Of a stretch of DNA of 64,000 bases, positions 9,701 to 23,400 are shown piece after piece. The notes beneath the pieces were generated by a model. It saw only the letters and a list, made by a program, of their open reading frames with translations. It ran no database searches and was not told the origin of the DNA. The DNA is from Cloeon dipterum (lineage: Eukaryota; Arthropoda; Insecta; Ephemeroptera; Baetidae), in assembly GCF_949628265.1 (NCBI RefSeq), contig NC_088788.1, forward strand, positions 13,330,001-13,394,000. The letters are read 5' to 3'. Within the stretch, counting starts at the first letter, position 1, and every line of letters begins with the position of its first letter. The translations under genes were made by a program, and so were the position numbers.

Positions 9701-11714
9701 CTGAAAGCCAGACTAGCCCGACATCGCCACAGATTAAGATTGCAGGCTTATATGAAAAAACAGTATGTAGCCATTATGCTTCTCAATTGATATCTAATTT
9801 TTGCATGACTTTCAATAAATTCATCAGAAGTAAATTTTATGAATTTCATTAATTCTTTTAATACTGATGTAGATTCAAAGTTTTAAGTGGTAGTTTATGA
9901 TATTCTGCAACCCGTGATTTTAGTTTCCCATCAGCAACAAAAGAGGAATTGAAGACTCTTGATGATGATTGCGCCATTTGTTGGGAAAGACTTTACACTG
10001 CAAGGAAACTGCCTTGTTCACATTTATTCCACTCGTAAGATTTTTTTAACTATTCAGAAATCCATGAAAACCTCTCTAATTTTGCTTAAATCAGGTGGTG
10101 CTTACAATCTTGGTTGGAGCAAGATCCATCGTGTCCAACCTGCAGAATCACACTCTCAATTGGGGACTCGAACCCGTCAAGTGGCGCTGCCGGCTCCACA
10201 GGGGTTGTCGGGTTGCTGGGCAATGTTTTGGGAGGTCTTGTCGGCAGTATAAGAGATCATGACACTCTCCTTGAGCCTGATCAGAGAGACCAGCCGCAGC
10301 AAATAAACAACAATGCACAAGTCTTCCATTTTGATGGTAATTTTAAACTTATTTTCCTGCCGACATTGACAGGAACCTATTGTTTATTTTATGACCTTTG
10401 AGCTTAGATTAATTAGATTTCCTTCAGGCAAAATAATGAGGAATGGGGGGGGGGGCTCAAAATACTGTGGTATGAATTTTGTTTTGAGGTACTGTTGATT
10501 AGGCCTGCTGGACTGAAACAGCTGGTGTAAGTTTCAAGCACATCATGTTGCAATATTTTTTCTTTTGCAATTAGTTCAATTTTTTATCCATCCATTCCTT
10601 GTTTGTTTTCCAATGGGAGTTACCATTGCACTTTGCACTATCTATTTTTAGTTAAATTTTTTTCATTTTCTCACATTTCAAGTTTAATCCTTGTAATGTT
10701 ATGATAATTCCTCATTGTTTTATGAGACATATTGAAGTGTTAGCAGCTTAAATCTGAACTGTAATTTTACTCAGCACTAAATTTATGCCTTTCAGGATCT
10801 CGGTACGTTTCGTGGCTGCCCAGTTTTTCGGTTGAAGCTGCTCACTCGCAGTTAGGCGGACACACAGAGTTGAATTCTTCATCCCAGTTGCACAACATGG
10901 CTCTGCAAGTCCAGCAAATGTTCCCTCACTATCCACTGTGGGTGTTGGTTGCTGACTTGAGGCTTTCTCATTCGGCTGAACTGACAGTTGAGAACATCTT
11001 GGAGGGTAGATTGTTGCCTCCCGCGCCAATGTTCAACCCTGACATGGAGGAGACTCAGCCAGCTCCAGAGCCAGCTCAAGAACCACCATCTCAATAGTGA
11101 GTTTCTCCCACCGTCATGCCTTCCCACAATTGAGTTTGCTTTGTTGGTGATCAGAAAAAAACTGCAGCAGTGTTTCCCAAATTAGTATTTTGCTTTCAAT
11201 GAGATGATTGAGTATTATTCAAATTTGCGAGTATGTTTTCTTGATTAAAATTGATAGTCCAGATGCATGCAAGATAGGACTTTAATAATATAACGTTTAT
11301 TTTGTTGCCAATTTTTCATCTATCAAAGAAAATCTTCAAATTAAATAAGAGTTACCTACTTAAAGATAAAATACAGATTTTTCAATATGTAAATTTTAAA
11401 TTATCTGTTCCAGTTCTGGATGGTTAGAAGAAAACCCTACAGATACAACAACAGATCCCTTGTCTCCAGTCACCTTCTCTGATGAAGCATCTGAGAGGCA
11501 GAGGAGTTTAGCCAAGAGGAGAGAGGCATTAGTCCACCAAGCTAGACGGAGGTAATTTTAGTCTCAAACTTAGTAAAATATTGACTGTCTCACGTTTGCA
11601 CCCTACAGATATCTGCAAAAGAGCTCAAACTCAAATGAAGCGTCCGCTTCCTGCTCTCATAGTGGAATCTCATCTCAATCAACACCAGATGCTTCCTCTA
11701 GCTTATCCAACTAA
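6786..11714 (+). CDS. AMFR: E3 ubiquitin-protein ligase AMFR (gp78), complete, ten coding exons
   Basis: An ER-membrane E3 ligase that ubiquitinates misfolded and regulated ER proteins for p97/proteasome disposal (ERAD), with Ube2g2 as partner E2. Exons: 6786-7025, 7684-7941, 9019-9177, 9235-9473, 9520-9762, 9924-10034, 10095-10336, 10796-11096, 11414-11551, 11609-11714. All introns are GT-AG and phases agree, giving 678 codons plus TAA; human gp78 has 643. The start MPVVLLDRLPLPSL matches the family N-terminus. Residues 1 to about 370 are multi-pass membrane, with the family block FWNFVFYKFIFIFGVL near 116-131. A C3H2C3 RING-H2 spans 396-433, all eight metal ligands present (CAIC, PCSHLFH, SWC, CPTC). 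A CUE domain lies at about 529-569 with its MFP motif at 539-541. A Ube2g2-binding-like helix (ERQRSLAKRREAL) is at about 622-648. Oddities: a loop of about 70 residues at 241-312, about 20 in human; no recognisable C-terminal p97-binding motif. Identification is secure; exon edges nearly so. Confidence 0.95.
9763..10094 (+). other. AMFR RING-encoding exon 6 with flanking introns
   Basis: The RING finger is split between exons 6 and 7. Exon 6 (9924-10034) carries the first five metal ligands, from CAIC to the FH histidine. Exon 7 (from 10095) supplies the last three cysteines, starting WCLQSWLEQD. The exon 5 donor is CA|gtatgt at 9763, not the GT two codons further on. Only this choice keeps the frame through the acceptor at 9923 and restores the conserved TKEEL/DDDCAICW segment. 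Confidence 0.85.
10445..10455 (+). repeat. Poly-G run (11 bases) in AMFR intron 7
   Basis: Eleven consecutive G residues in an otherwise AT-rich intron. It is a simple homopolymer and a likely assembly or sequencing soft spot. Confidence 0.8.
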
Positions 11715-12090
11715 GTATTAAGATTCATTTTATTATTTAAATCAAAACTTTATGGTTAACGTATTTTTATTTCAAAGAGGGGGTGTAAGTAGGGAGACAT
11801 GTTGTATCTCTTCTCAATGTCTTCCTTCATTGATACCGCATTCCTTCTCGATTTTCATTTCAAGTAACTTTAGCTGTGCATAACCTTGAATGTGATTACC
11901 TGTTTTGCCATCGGTTTTTACCTGATTCCCCCCAATTTTATGCAAGTAGCCTTCCTTTGGGAAATAAGATGACTGCGTTTTGAAAAAAGCGTTTTCTTTT
12001 TTATTAAGTATGCATTATAAGGTTAAGTGAGATATAATCATTTTCTAGTTCCAATATTGCAAATAAATTGGCGATTTTAATTGAACAGTG
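11715..12090 (+). terminator. AMFR 3' UTR with candidate polyadenylation signal
   Basis: AT-rich sequence follows the stop codon. The first canonical AATAAA is at 12062-12067, with a GT/T-rich stretch (tggtatgtcacttttt) about 25-40 bases beyond. No other gene feature intervenes. Cleavage position is inferred. Confidence 0.4.
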
Positions 12091-15000
12091 GTATGTCACT
12101 TTTTTAAAGTAGCAACAAGTACAATTGAAAATATTTTCTTTCGCCAATATTGATTGCATAAATACAACTTCTATATTATACAAGGAACGAGAGTGGCATT
12201 TTGAAACATATGCAGAAAGATCATAATTTCTTTGTACTTACACCCATTTTTATACTGTTGCAAAGACAATATTATGTATTTTTTTTGTAATCCTGACTGA
12301 TTAATGGTTGTTATGGATTTCAAATCTTCATACTTTACGCAGTAACCCTTTATTTAAGTCCTATCATGAACGCGCTGTTTAAATTGCAAGATGAATACTA
12401 GATTGCTTTTTCCCAAAAACACAATGATAACTTAAAAAATGCCAATTTCATAAATTTTGCTAGATTGAGTAAGGAATGCCACTTGGAGCGAGTCAATTTT
12501 ATGACCCTGCAAGTGACAAAAGATCAACATGCTGCAAATTTAGGTATTAATATTGTAGTGCTTTGAACGAAATGTGAACAAAGTGAACATACATGATATA
12601 ATAAAAAAGAGTCAAATAACCTGCGCCTGCATTTTTCAGTTAATAAACAAAAAACTTGTGAAGTTCCCTCAGTCCTTGGAGCACAAATTTTCATTCATAA
12701 GAGAATTTGATACCCTCAAAAGCAAGTTAAAATTTATAAAGTCACTCATAATAATGTAATGAACCCAACTCTTTGTTGACTGCCATAATTTGAAATAACA
12801 TTTTACTTCATTTTTTTCCGTCCCTCTTTGAAATTGTTTCCTCTTAGATGAAATGAAGACCCTGTTCACTCATTCAAAACTGCTACTCTCTTTGAAAATG
12901 TCTGAACCATGTTAGCTTCCACGAAGAAGAGAGGTTTTAAATGAGCTCTTTAACATAGTTCTGAACAACTACCAATGCTTTAGACTTCAAGTGCATGCAT
13001 TTCAAGGAAAATATATCGCAGCCAAGTGAGAGTAGTTTGCTATCTTCACATTATCGGTCTGCCGTGAATTAATTAGGAGGCACCGGAAAATGCGCAATTT
13101 ATACCACATGTGTGAGTGTGTTTTAGCGTGAAATGAAATTATTTGCTGTGGTGCATGATATATTATTCATAGCTTCTAGAAAACAAATGGCTCTATTCTC
13201 ACGGGATTTTTGATCAGAATGAAGGTTTAAATAGAAAGAAAAAATATCTCGCGGCCGGAATCAGCTGCTTTTGTACCGCGAAAAATCTCAAAAGAGAAAC
13301 TTCAGTATATCTGAATATTTATAAAATTTGTGGTTTTTCGTGATGATTGGATGTGAAACATGGATGAACATTAATTTTGATCCCCTTTTCACTTTGCTCT
13401 ATCGATCTCATGCTCGAATTTATGATGGTTGCACGGGAAAGTTTGATAACAAGTTGGGCATATTAAGATTTAACGAAATCAGTGTGTGGAGCTTTCCAGA
13501 GGTGACTATAGCTTTAGGAAACCAATTTAACTGTTGGTTTCGAGGAAGTCGAGGCAAATTGAAATCGGTCGCCTGCTATAGCTGCGGTGGCTGCTACATT
13601 GCATTTAAATTGCCCAATTTACTCTGCACAATATGGAGCATTATACCCTGACAAGCAAACCACGCCAGCTGAAATAGATGCGCTATATTCAAACGCATTC
13701 AATTGCTTCAACGAAGCAACATCATTACAGCTAAAATGCAGAAATGTGAATGGAGTGAAACTCTCGATAGGATTTCTCCTTTTCGATGAGTTTTTCAATC
13801 TCTCTATAATATGATGAACTGTATTTTTATGTCATATTATGCAACTAGTTAAATACCACGCACTTTGTAACTTTGCGTTTGTCAAATTGGCACCCCGCAT
13901 TCCTACTGTGTTCAGCGCCACATAATTATACCCTCGCCAAAAAAAGATGAATTTTGCTCTCATAAAATTTTATGGTTGAGACGTCTCTTTTCCACTCATT
14001 CAAAATTCGCATAATGACACCACATGTGGTTGTACATTGTACGGCGCTCTAAAAATGTTACTTTGTGTTCGCACTGTTACACACTATGGCAAAAAAGAAA
14101 TCTAACTTGCCATGTACCAAGCTGGTAACTCACATGTATGCGAATTTTCCTTAGATCAATCAAAACTTTTTCCTCCTCTACTTGTTTGTTGCTTGTTTTC
14201 ACGGTGTATCCGCAATAGTCGTCATCAGAACTTCCAGATGCGCGCGCGTGCCCTATTTTTCTAAATAAATCAACTCTCGAACAAGTAGAAATCTTTCCGT
14301 CGCTTCGTTTCGTCCTGATATCCAACTACACAGCACGTGCTTTGAAATTGTGTTTTATCAGGGGTAGAGTGCGAATGACGCTTGTGGGGTCTGGAGCTCT
14401 AAACAAATAAATATGCAACATTTTCAACAAGAGAATGGATATAAGGTGCATATCTGTATTAGCGCTCACAGCTCGCATACCGCATACGAGTATTTTGACA
14501 ATGACACTGACAGACTATATAGCCTTCAAAAACACTCGCAGCGCCGTCCTACGTGCCGTCAATAATTTTTATTCGCAATAAACAGGCAAACACGGCAAAG
14601 CACGAGTATGCGAGTTCGTGAATAACAAAACGCGTCGCATTCATGGCTGTAATTTAGCTGTACGATGTATTCTTAAGCTACACAAACTGACAAAACAAAT
14701 TCCCTATGGATCATCCTTAATGTGTACATGCTCATCTCTACCTCTTTGTGATTTGCGCGACAAATTAAATTAGGAAAATGAGGGCCAGTGAATTGACAGG
14801 TTAGTTTTTATTTAAGGTTTTTCTAATCCATTCATTAATGACTTTAATTAATTAAAGGGAAGAGATAAACATTATAAGCATGCTAAAATTTTCGGAAGGA
14901 TCTGCCTGTATTATGCCAGTGGTTTTTTTACAAGTAAGAAATGAGAATACGCCTAAATTTACGTTTATTCCTGTCTTCCACCCACGCAAGACCGGCTAAT

Positions 15001-18000
15001 TTTTCTATATTTAAAAGTTTGATGGGATGAATCTTGTCTGATGAGTAACACAAAAGCATGTTTCACTCCCACAATCGAGTATTTATTAACCTCTAACAAT
15101 TAGTACTTACGCGAAGCAAAATCGCTGATATTGAGTGTTTATAAATCCTGGCTCCAGATTAAATTTTTGAAGTGCAAAGGGAAATTCAGCTGTATGCTCA
15201 ATTGAAACACTTACCAATCAGGATTTCAAATGAGCGCAGAATGGTTTCTTGGAACGATTTCCTTGAGTTGTAAACATCTACTTTTAGCTGCGTTATGTGA
15301 AATTTCCAACAAATTTACAGTATTTTGCTTGCATTTAAATAAATCGCACTGCTTCCGATTGAATTGATTTATTTTGAAACGAGTCTGTTAAGTTCCATGC
15401 ACATATGTAAGGGGAATTATGGTTTGATAAAGGTAAATTTGATTTTAATCTCAAGCTAGATTATGAAGAGAGTTGTCACTCTGAACGCCCTTGACTGCGT
15501 GATTGAAAATCAATTTTTGTTTGCGTCAGCAGCCGAGGAAATTAATTTCCTTCCTTTCCAGAGGCGTTTTCATCGTCAAAAGCACCACCGAACGTTGATG
15601 TTATTAATTAAGTGGAAACGATGGACCGTTATTGCAAAGTTAGCTTAGAGAAGGAATAGTTTCATGGAGCGATTTTCGCCATATTTTGACGAACCACCTA
15701 TTTTTCCACAAATACCGTTTTTCGTTTTTAATATTTATGTCTTTCTCGTCGGAGCACATTCGTCGGAATATAGGACAGGTGCCATTACGCCACAGTGACC
15801 TAATTTTCAAATCAATACTAATTCTCTCTTCTCTTTTAACGTCTTTGCTGTTTATTTCTGTTAGTTCGTATCTGAATACATAATATAACGCACAACCATT
15901 GTCTCTTGGGTATATGGGCACAATCAGTTTCATTATTTCACAGAGTGAATGCTCTCGACAATACATCGCAATATCCTTGTTCAACGTGTAGTTAGTAGTG
16001 CTCCAGCAAGTTTATGATACTTGAGAATCTCGATCGTGCTATTGAGATGGGAGAGAAGTGGAAACCGTACAAATGATTTTGCCGATTGCATCTTTGAAGC
16101 ATGGACTGCGCGATTTTATAGCTACAGAGTTGATTAAATGTCCTTGGCAACTGCTGGGGTAAATCTCCACTCGAGTGCGCCTTATTTATTTGCAGCAAGC
16201 AAGAAAACATCTTTAAATATTGAGTGAAAGGCTCCTTCAGTGTTGGAGAAACAAAGCTATACGCACTCCGCAGTGTTTCTTACTCTAAAGCGTTTGCTTT
16301 GTGCGAATTTTGCCTGGGGAACATGTCAAGGCGAATTTTTTCATTTTATTTTGCGTTAGAAGCAAGGACTATTTCATTGTGCAATTTTCAGAGAAATGTG
16401 TATCGTGTTCCTTTTCTGCCATGGGGCGCAACCTTTTGCAGACGAAAGAGAGGTTTGCTGCGAGAGTCAACGATTTTCAGCTACAAAAGACACGTTTTAT
16501 AACAATAAACAATTTTCACGTTCCAGATATAGATAAAAGAAGGATTGGTAGAACATCAAAAGTACATAAAATTAATTGATAATACTTGAAAATAATTTAG
16601 CTGGACATAATGAGAACAAACAATTAAAATTAAAAATTTAATGAGGTTAAAGTGCATTGCTCACTTGATAATTAAGGATTAAAAATTATAGTCTAAATTC
16701 TAACATGGATTTGCAACTGCATCAGAGTTTTCTCAGTTCTCTTTTGCAATCCAAGGTATAACAACTGTGAACTGGGAGAGGGAAAAAAGGAAGACTGCTT
16801 CGATGCCTTCTGCTCTGCAAATGATGGAAAATGTTGAAATGTAGTAAGGCTGTGTAAATATCGACGTCTGAAGTTGGAATATTTCTTTTATATCATTTGC
16901 AGCATCATATGGTAACAGTCTTTGTTTGATGTTTAAAAGCAGCCTGCTAGTGCAAAAAGTTATCTGCATTTTAAAATCGCGTATTCGCATTCTTGCTTTG
17001 GTGCTGCTAAAACAGCCAATAGCAGACGAGTCTTTTGCTTTGTTCTTCAGCGTAAAAAGAAATAAATATAGACTTCCTCCCGTTGAGCACTCAAGCCTCT
17101 TTTTCGTGGTGATAATTAGCCTTCCAATTATTCAATTTACTGAAGGGAATGCAACGGATATTTTACTCTTTTCATAATATCTAATTTTTTATTGTCGGCC
17201 AATTGTAAGAGGCCAATTAATTAAATCAAGTAAGACCTCATTGATGATTTAGTTATCGTACACTTAAACATGCTGCAATTATTTAACGCTTTAATTCCAC
17301 TTTCTGCAAATATCAGGGTGTCACCCCGACCCTGAATGAGCCAAAATATTTGTAAAAATCTCTACAAAATCAAGGTTATATCTGGGCTTTTATTATTGAT
17401 TCCACATTCATTAGCATATATCAACAATTATTCATTAATAATACAGTATTTCTTGATTTAAACGCCTCACAAAAAAGGGGAGTATCTCGATCAGAGAGCT
17501 GAAATAGTTAGGCCGTAAGTGGTTATTTGCAGAAGCCTGAATATAGACTTTTGGGTTACCGAATTCAGGAGACCGAAAATATTTGCATAAGACCTATATT
17601 TCTTGCTGGTGATTGATCAGGAGAGAAATAGCGTTAGCCTCAGTCTCAGGAGAAAAGGTTATTTCAAATTACTTTGGATACTTCCCAAACCCAAAGGATT
17701 GTTGAAGAGGTTCCTTTAGCTTCTCTGCGTATGCATATATATAGAGAACAAATTAATATTATAAAAATAGTTTCATAGACACATTTTGAGATTACCACAT
17801 CAAAACAATTGGAGTTCCCAAGCATATTGTATACATTTCTACGTGCTAAAGTGAAAAAAAGCCAGCCGACAAAAATGAGAAAAGGTCACGTCCAATGATA
17901 CTTGAAAAGGACACTGACTCGGCATAGTGTGCCTTAAAAATTGCTGGAATATTATTTCTGTAACGTTTGAAACACCAAATCAATAAAAAAATAAAGGATT

Positions 18001-18595
18001 AAAATTCGTAGATTTTCGGTCTTACATGCATTCGGTCATGTGCAAAATAATAGCAAAAATATTGGGCCATCTGCAAAGATGGACCATTTTTGTCATTCGT
18101 CTCGGCCTTACGAATTCGCATCCCTGAACCCCACCCCCAACAAGCATGAGCTAATCTAAAAAATTTATTCTAAAAATATTTGAAATAGGGCAATACCAAC
18201 TATTTAAATCAATTTTGTAAACCACGTATGTAACTCATTAAGTATTGTTTAATTTATTGTTCTGTATTCTGGATATAACTTAACAATAATTACTTTTTTA
18301 ATAAAAGGGATGCAAGTTCTAACAAGTAGAACGTGGTACACAAAGTAAGACGCGCGAATAAAAGAATAAAACCTGGACGCGATTGAAGCTTGATTGAAAG
18401 TTAATAGGGTTCAAGTGATATGCTGCGGCGAGAACAGAACAATTCTCTTTCCACATTTCTCGACTCTCTCAATCAATTACAAGACTCGGAATCCCTGCTC
18501 AATTATTTTCTCAATTCCATCAGCATTACGTCCAGGGCCCAGGAAAAAGAAATAATGCAGAAAGGCGGACGTTTAATTTCGCTGAGTTGTAAAGG
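12091..18595. other. AT-rich intergenic DNA
   Basis: About 6.5 kb between the end of AMFR and the candidate first exon of the receptor gene. Several frames of 60 to 115 codons occur on both strands, but none has a start context, splice sites or family resemblance I can support. A perfect 7-bp inverted repeat lies at 17313-17335 (TCAGGGT / ACCCTGA, loop of nine). No tRNA, rRNA or transposon ends were seen. Confidence 0.45.
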
Positions 18596-18599
18596 ACGA

Positions 18600-18794
18600 G
18601 CGCCGGCGGTTTGCGAGTTGGCAAAGGCGCACCAGCCGCGGCAAGGGCGCCAGCGCGCACATTCTTCCCCTGTCGAGAGAGTTTACGAGGTGCGTGGTCA
18701 GAGAGTCTCCCACATTCACATCACCGCCGTCGGCCAAGCCAGCTGTCTGTCCGCGTCTGTCAACTCTGCTCTTTGCTCACACATACATAGGCAG
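18600..18794 (+). promoter_or_regulatory. Candidate 5' untranslated first exon, probably of the CCHamide receptor gene
   Basis: A GC- and CpG-rich block stands in AT-rich DNA, has no ATG on the plus strand over its whole 195 bases, and ends in a near-consensus donor, GGCAG|gtgagt (gt at 18795). A TCAG initiator-like sequence occurs near 18697. The next convincing plus-strand acceptor of a coding exon is at 35504, seven bases before the receptor start codon, which would give an intron of about 16.7 kb. The exon itself is fairly well supported. Its connection to the receptor is inference from order, strand and absence of another gene between. Confidence 0.45.
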
Positions 18795-20414
18795 GTGAGT
18801 ACGGAACTTTTGCGGCTTTTATGCGAAATTTATTATGGAATTTGCGATGAAATACCAGACCTTAGCTGCAGTTTTTGTCTCCAATATTCTGACTTTGATG
18901 AATCATGTTTTATTATAAAGTTAAGTCTTGAATTTTTTATGAGATTGATATTTTCTTAAAAACGAGAGCAATCGGTAATAGAGTATTTATTGTTAGAAGA
19001 AAAATTAAGAATACTAGTGCAATTTTAAACAAATCGTAGGAGATTATAAGATGCTCATAGAGTACTGAACCTGAAACCAAAGTTTTTACCCTGGATGAGT
19101 TGAGAAAATTTTAATTTTTAACGAAAAACATAAGATATTGCTTTTTTCATATTTCAACGATCATCCTTAGCAGAGCGACAGAAATCTTTTTTTCTCGTTT
19201 TCATTAAAACGCGCCCAATAATACAACTGTGTGGGAATTTTCGAGTAAACACTACAAGCAACTAAAAGCAAACTGCGTGTTGACGTCTACTATAGAGTTT
19301 ATAATTAATGTTGTCAAACTTACCTGGTCTGTTAATTAATCATCCGTTTGGTGAATCTTGATGGAATCATCCACCTAGCAGATGAGGAAATGTCAAATTA
19401 ATTGAGCCCCTCCAGCGCACAAGAGCAAAGGCGCCGAGCAGACGTCTATGTGTGCTCTCGACAGGAGCCCCTGGATAAAAAAATAACACCCCACGCACGT
19501 CATGCATGCAATATTCGATCTCAACGAATTCCGCCCCGGCGGAACCTGATGAGATGCTCTACTATCAATCAAAATTGCCAGCTCACGGAGCCTCACACTG
19601 AAAAAGACGATAAATAAAATATGGCGATGCGTAAGCAAACGTAGTGCAAAGAGGCGGATGCATGATCGAATTAACTACTAGGCCTGCTTCCGATAATTCC
19701 CTTTAATCAAATCCCCCCGCGAGGAACAATAAACAAGGAAATCTGGTCGCCTCTCGGCCAAAGTGCTTCTCCCCCAAAGACGAGCCCCACGTAACAAAGG
19801 GCTGATTTGCGGAAGTAGAGGAACCGACCTCGGCCAGAGAGTAAAAAACACGGACGGTCGGGGTTAAAAGCGTCTCGCTGTAAACTCAAGTGCCGCTCAT
19901 CCGTGAGGAGATAGAACGTTATTGGTGGCGGGGTAGTGAACTGTAGTCAGGTTGTGTTTACAGATTTGTGGCATGGATTGCAATTACGAATACTTGATGT
20001 AGGGAAGGAAATTGCAATTGAATTTGATTGATATCAGCAATCGTTGAAAAGAAAAAGGAAAATAAGCTAACTTTACCTCGGGAGTTGATGAGATGAAAGG
20101 TTGACTGGCTTGTTTATGCGATACTCAAATGAATATTTTTCAAGCGTAGGGGTTCTTAAAAACCTCACTAACCTCAAATTCGCCACCCGATGTGTACGGT
20201 AGCACATAGGTAAAGAACGCCAAGAAGTCCATCTCATGACGTTGCTGCCAGTCGCTTGTACACACGCCGCACATTGCCGATAATATTTTGCTTCAAAAAT
20301 AGCAACCGGCGCTTGGGCCTTGACTTGTGCAAGTTCATTAAGCTAAGCATGTATTGCCCCCCTGCGTCTAGTCCAGAGCCAAATTTATAGTGGCCATTGT
20401 CGCGCTTAAAAAGC

Positions 20415-20425
20415 TATAAAAGAGG
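20415..20425 (+). promoter_or_regulatory. Strong TATA-box match without a visible gene
   Basis: CTATAAAAGAGG is a near-ideal TATA box. GCATTCATC lies about 30 bases downstream, where an initiator would fall, and a gccattg (CCAAT-like) element lies 25 bases upstream. No supported open frame follows, so a non-coding or alternative first exon is possible, as is coincidence. Confidence 0.25.
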
Positions 20426-23400
20426 TGGTAATAAATGTAGTCTGGCATTCATCGGCAATTACGGTAGTGGGGGTTAACTAAGTCAACCTCTCACTTTGTT
20501 CAAAATATTCCAGATAACATAAATATATTTTGTGGAGCTGGAAAATATTGAAAGAAAATTTTTAAAGTTTGATATTTAATTGAATCTAAAATATTTTTGT
20601 CTGGTGTGTGGGTAACTCAATAACTCCCGAGACGATTTCGTTACGAAAGAATTTTTCTGTGAAGTGTTTTTTATATTTGCCTATAACGCTGTTATCGCAC
20701 GTGCTGTAACTCACAAATCGATTTCAGGCAGTTCTAGGAACGGGAATTGAGCAGGAATAATTTATTTTTATTTGCTTGAGATTTTCTCCACTCAATTATT
20801 GGGTACAAGAAGTATTTTCAAAGAGTGTGATAAAAATGTCATGCGTGGAACTCGTAGAAGTGTAGGAATATTGAATTCAAGTTTACCTAGTTTTATATCA
20901 TTTTTAAGAAAACATATCAGAGCGATATTCGATATTCAGATATGCTTTCATAGAAAATTGCATCACTCATAAATATGACACTGTCGTACCAGGAAAAACG
21001 GAATTTGATTTTTCAATCCCAAGATTTCAGTTGGAATTGAATATTGCAGTTCTCTAGATGCAACGTGAGCAGTTCAATTTCTGTTGTAAAAAAATAAATT
21101 TCCTGTTAAGAGAAAATAAACATCTTGCTATAATACATACATACTCAAGATTATAACTGCTTTTAATTTAAAATAAAAACAGCATGCTCTCTAACATATT
21201 TGCATCAGCCTTTGATCAAAATTTTAATTGCAACAAAATTATTAACGGTGCATTGCATTCCATTTGCACTTATAGAAGGAAAGTCGCATTAAAAAACAGC
21301 TAATAACATGTAAATCACTTTAAAACTAATTTCATTTGACCTGGATATAGGTACTATGCACGTAATGCTGCTCTGTGGCATCACAAAATCGATTACCCGT
21401 TCTTTGAGTGAAAGGTCAGTGTGAATTGAAATTGATGAGGTACATGGCCTATGCCTCACACATTAGTTTGAAAACCATTCACCAACCGAACGACGGAGCC
21501 TTTTAATTAAGGAACAAAGACCTTTACTTTTGACGCAAAGCCGTCCTTAACGAGCGTTGTGCTTTCCATTTCACTGCTCCACTATTAAATCTGCACGTTG
21601 GCCCAATCTCCGCCTTAAAAATGAGAGTCCTTGCGGCAGAGAGGTGAAAATGTTCCCCGCGAGACACACGAAATTGTTATGCAACCGGGTGCTCGTGCCT
21701 GTCGAGCCGGATGCCTACCACTCATCCGCAGGCGGAAGGGACGCTTAAATCAGACTAGTTGAGCAAGCAGGCAAAACTGCGCGTTTCATTAGCATGCTGC
21801 CCCGACTGACAACAATAATACGCATCCATCTGAGGGGAACGCACACACACGCGATTGCCTGCGTTTGAACACACATGCCGCCTTTTCCAATGTACACGGG
21901 GCTGGCGGCGATTATATCTGCTTGTCTGCCCGACAATCATTGAGCACTATCCAGAATTACCGACAAGCTGTCGCTGAGAGCAACCTCATTAATGCACACT
22001 CGTCCCTGTTGTGCATTTGCACTGATTCAATCATGAAGACTAATCCCTGCCTAAGCTCTTCCTGCAAACCTGCTGCATAGATACAGAGTGAATGATGGAC
22101 TAATTGAAAAGCAAAAGAAATAAATTGTATATTGAAATCAACTGCATACACTGCTCACCAAGAACTAAAATTAATTTATACGCAGTTCCATTTGTCTCGC
22201 CGTGCTGCGTGCTCGTTTTACCATTAAACAAATGGGTTATAATTGTTATTATAAGTTGGCGGCTATGACTACAAATGAATACGAATGAGACATCATCAAA
22301 TGAGCTCCAAATGGAAACAGAGAGAGAGCGCGTGTTTCTGGTGGCAGTCAAAGAGCCGTAATAACACTTCTGAAGAGCAGACATGCTGCTCGTAAAAGCA
22401 ACCAGACCAGTAAGATGCTTGATATTTATTTCTGTTTGAAAATCCCAACGCAAACACGAACAAGGAATCTTTGCAAAACACGACAATCTTCATTCATTTC
22501 GTACTAATTTTCCACGCAAGAGAGTAAATAATGTTTAAAGTTTTTGGCGTCCAGCCAATGCGTGCGTGGCAGTTGCTTTATCGCGTAACTGGTGCAAAAT
22601 CGGAATGAATGAAAATGAGTCAGATATTAAATTCTTGCCTCCCGTCAATCAAGACTCATTGTCATGAAATTAATTACTGAAGCAATAAAGTAACTATTAG
22701 CCTATAAACTAGCTTTACTTTATTGGTAATATAGCATGAAATGATTTCATGAGAGCTGGCACAATGCTTTGATTTATTACCGAAGCTATAGTAATAGAAT
22801 ATACGTACTGTGAAGGTGAATGGAATGAACCTCACTGTTTTATGACTATAGTTATAGACTAATTTATTTCACACGCTGCACTTTCTGCGTGAATAGCTTA
22901 CATCATATAGGCCAAGGTGAATTCATCATGAGATGAAACGAATTCCTTTTTCGTGGGAATAACTTCTCAACTTGAATGCTTTTCCGAATCCGATATTTTT
23001 GCAGTTAAAGCTGTGCAGAATTTCATCATAATTTGTTACTACCCTTATTTGCAGTCCTCGTTTTTCAAACCATAAAAACTCACGACGTATGTATCCATGC
23101 ATTGTTTGCGCTGTATTTGAATAACAATAATTGTTATTTCTCCAATCACCGAAAATGCCAGATTCTGAAATCTAACATTTCCTGTGGGTTCGGTTATCCT
23201 CTCTCCACAACTTTTGGTGTGGGGGTCGGCTATATTTCAAGTCAATTTACTTTTTTCTTAAAAAAACAATGAAGATAATCACAAATATCAACGAACACAT
23301 CTCACATTTGTATCTGTATCTTACTTGTGTTTCCAAATTAGACTTTTATGGAATAGTTTCTCTAAGTGAGGAAGGCAATAACTACTTTAGCTTTTAAGCC

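Noticed and set aside
17313..17335. 7-bp perfect inverted repeat considered as an RNA hairpin or terminator
   Set aside because: Too short for a microRNA precursor, and no transcript is implied nearby.
18420..18959. 179-codon open frame overlapping the leader-exon candidate
   Set aside because: It runs straight through a strong splice donor at 18795, and its composition changes along its length. Better read as a 5' untranslated exon within chance-open sequence.
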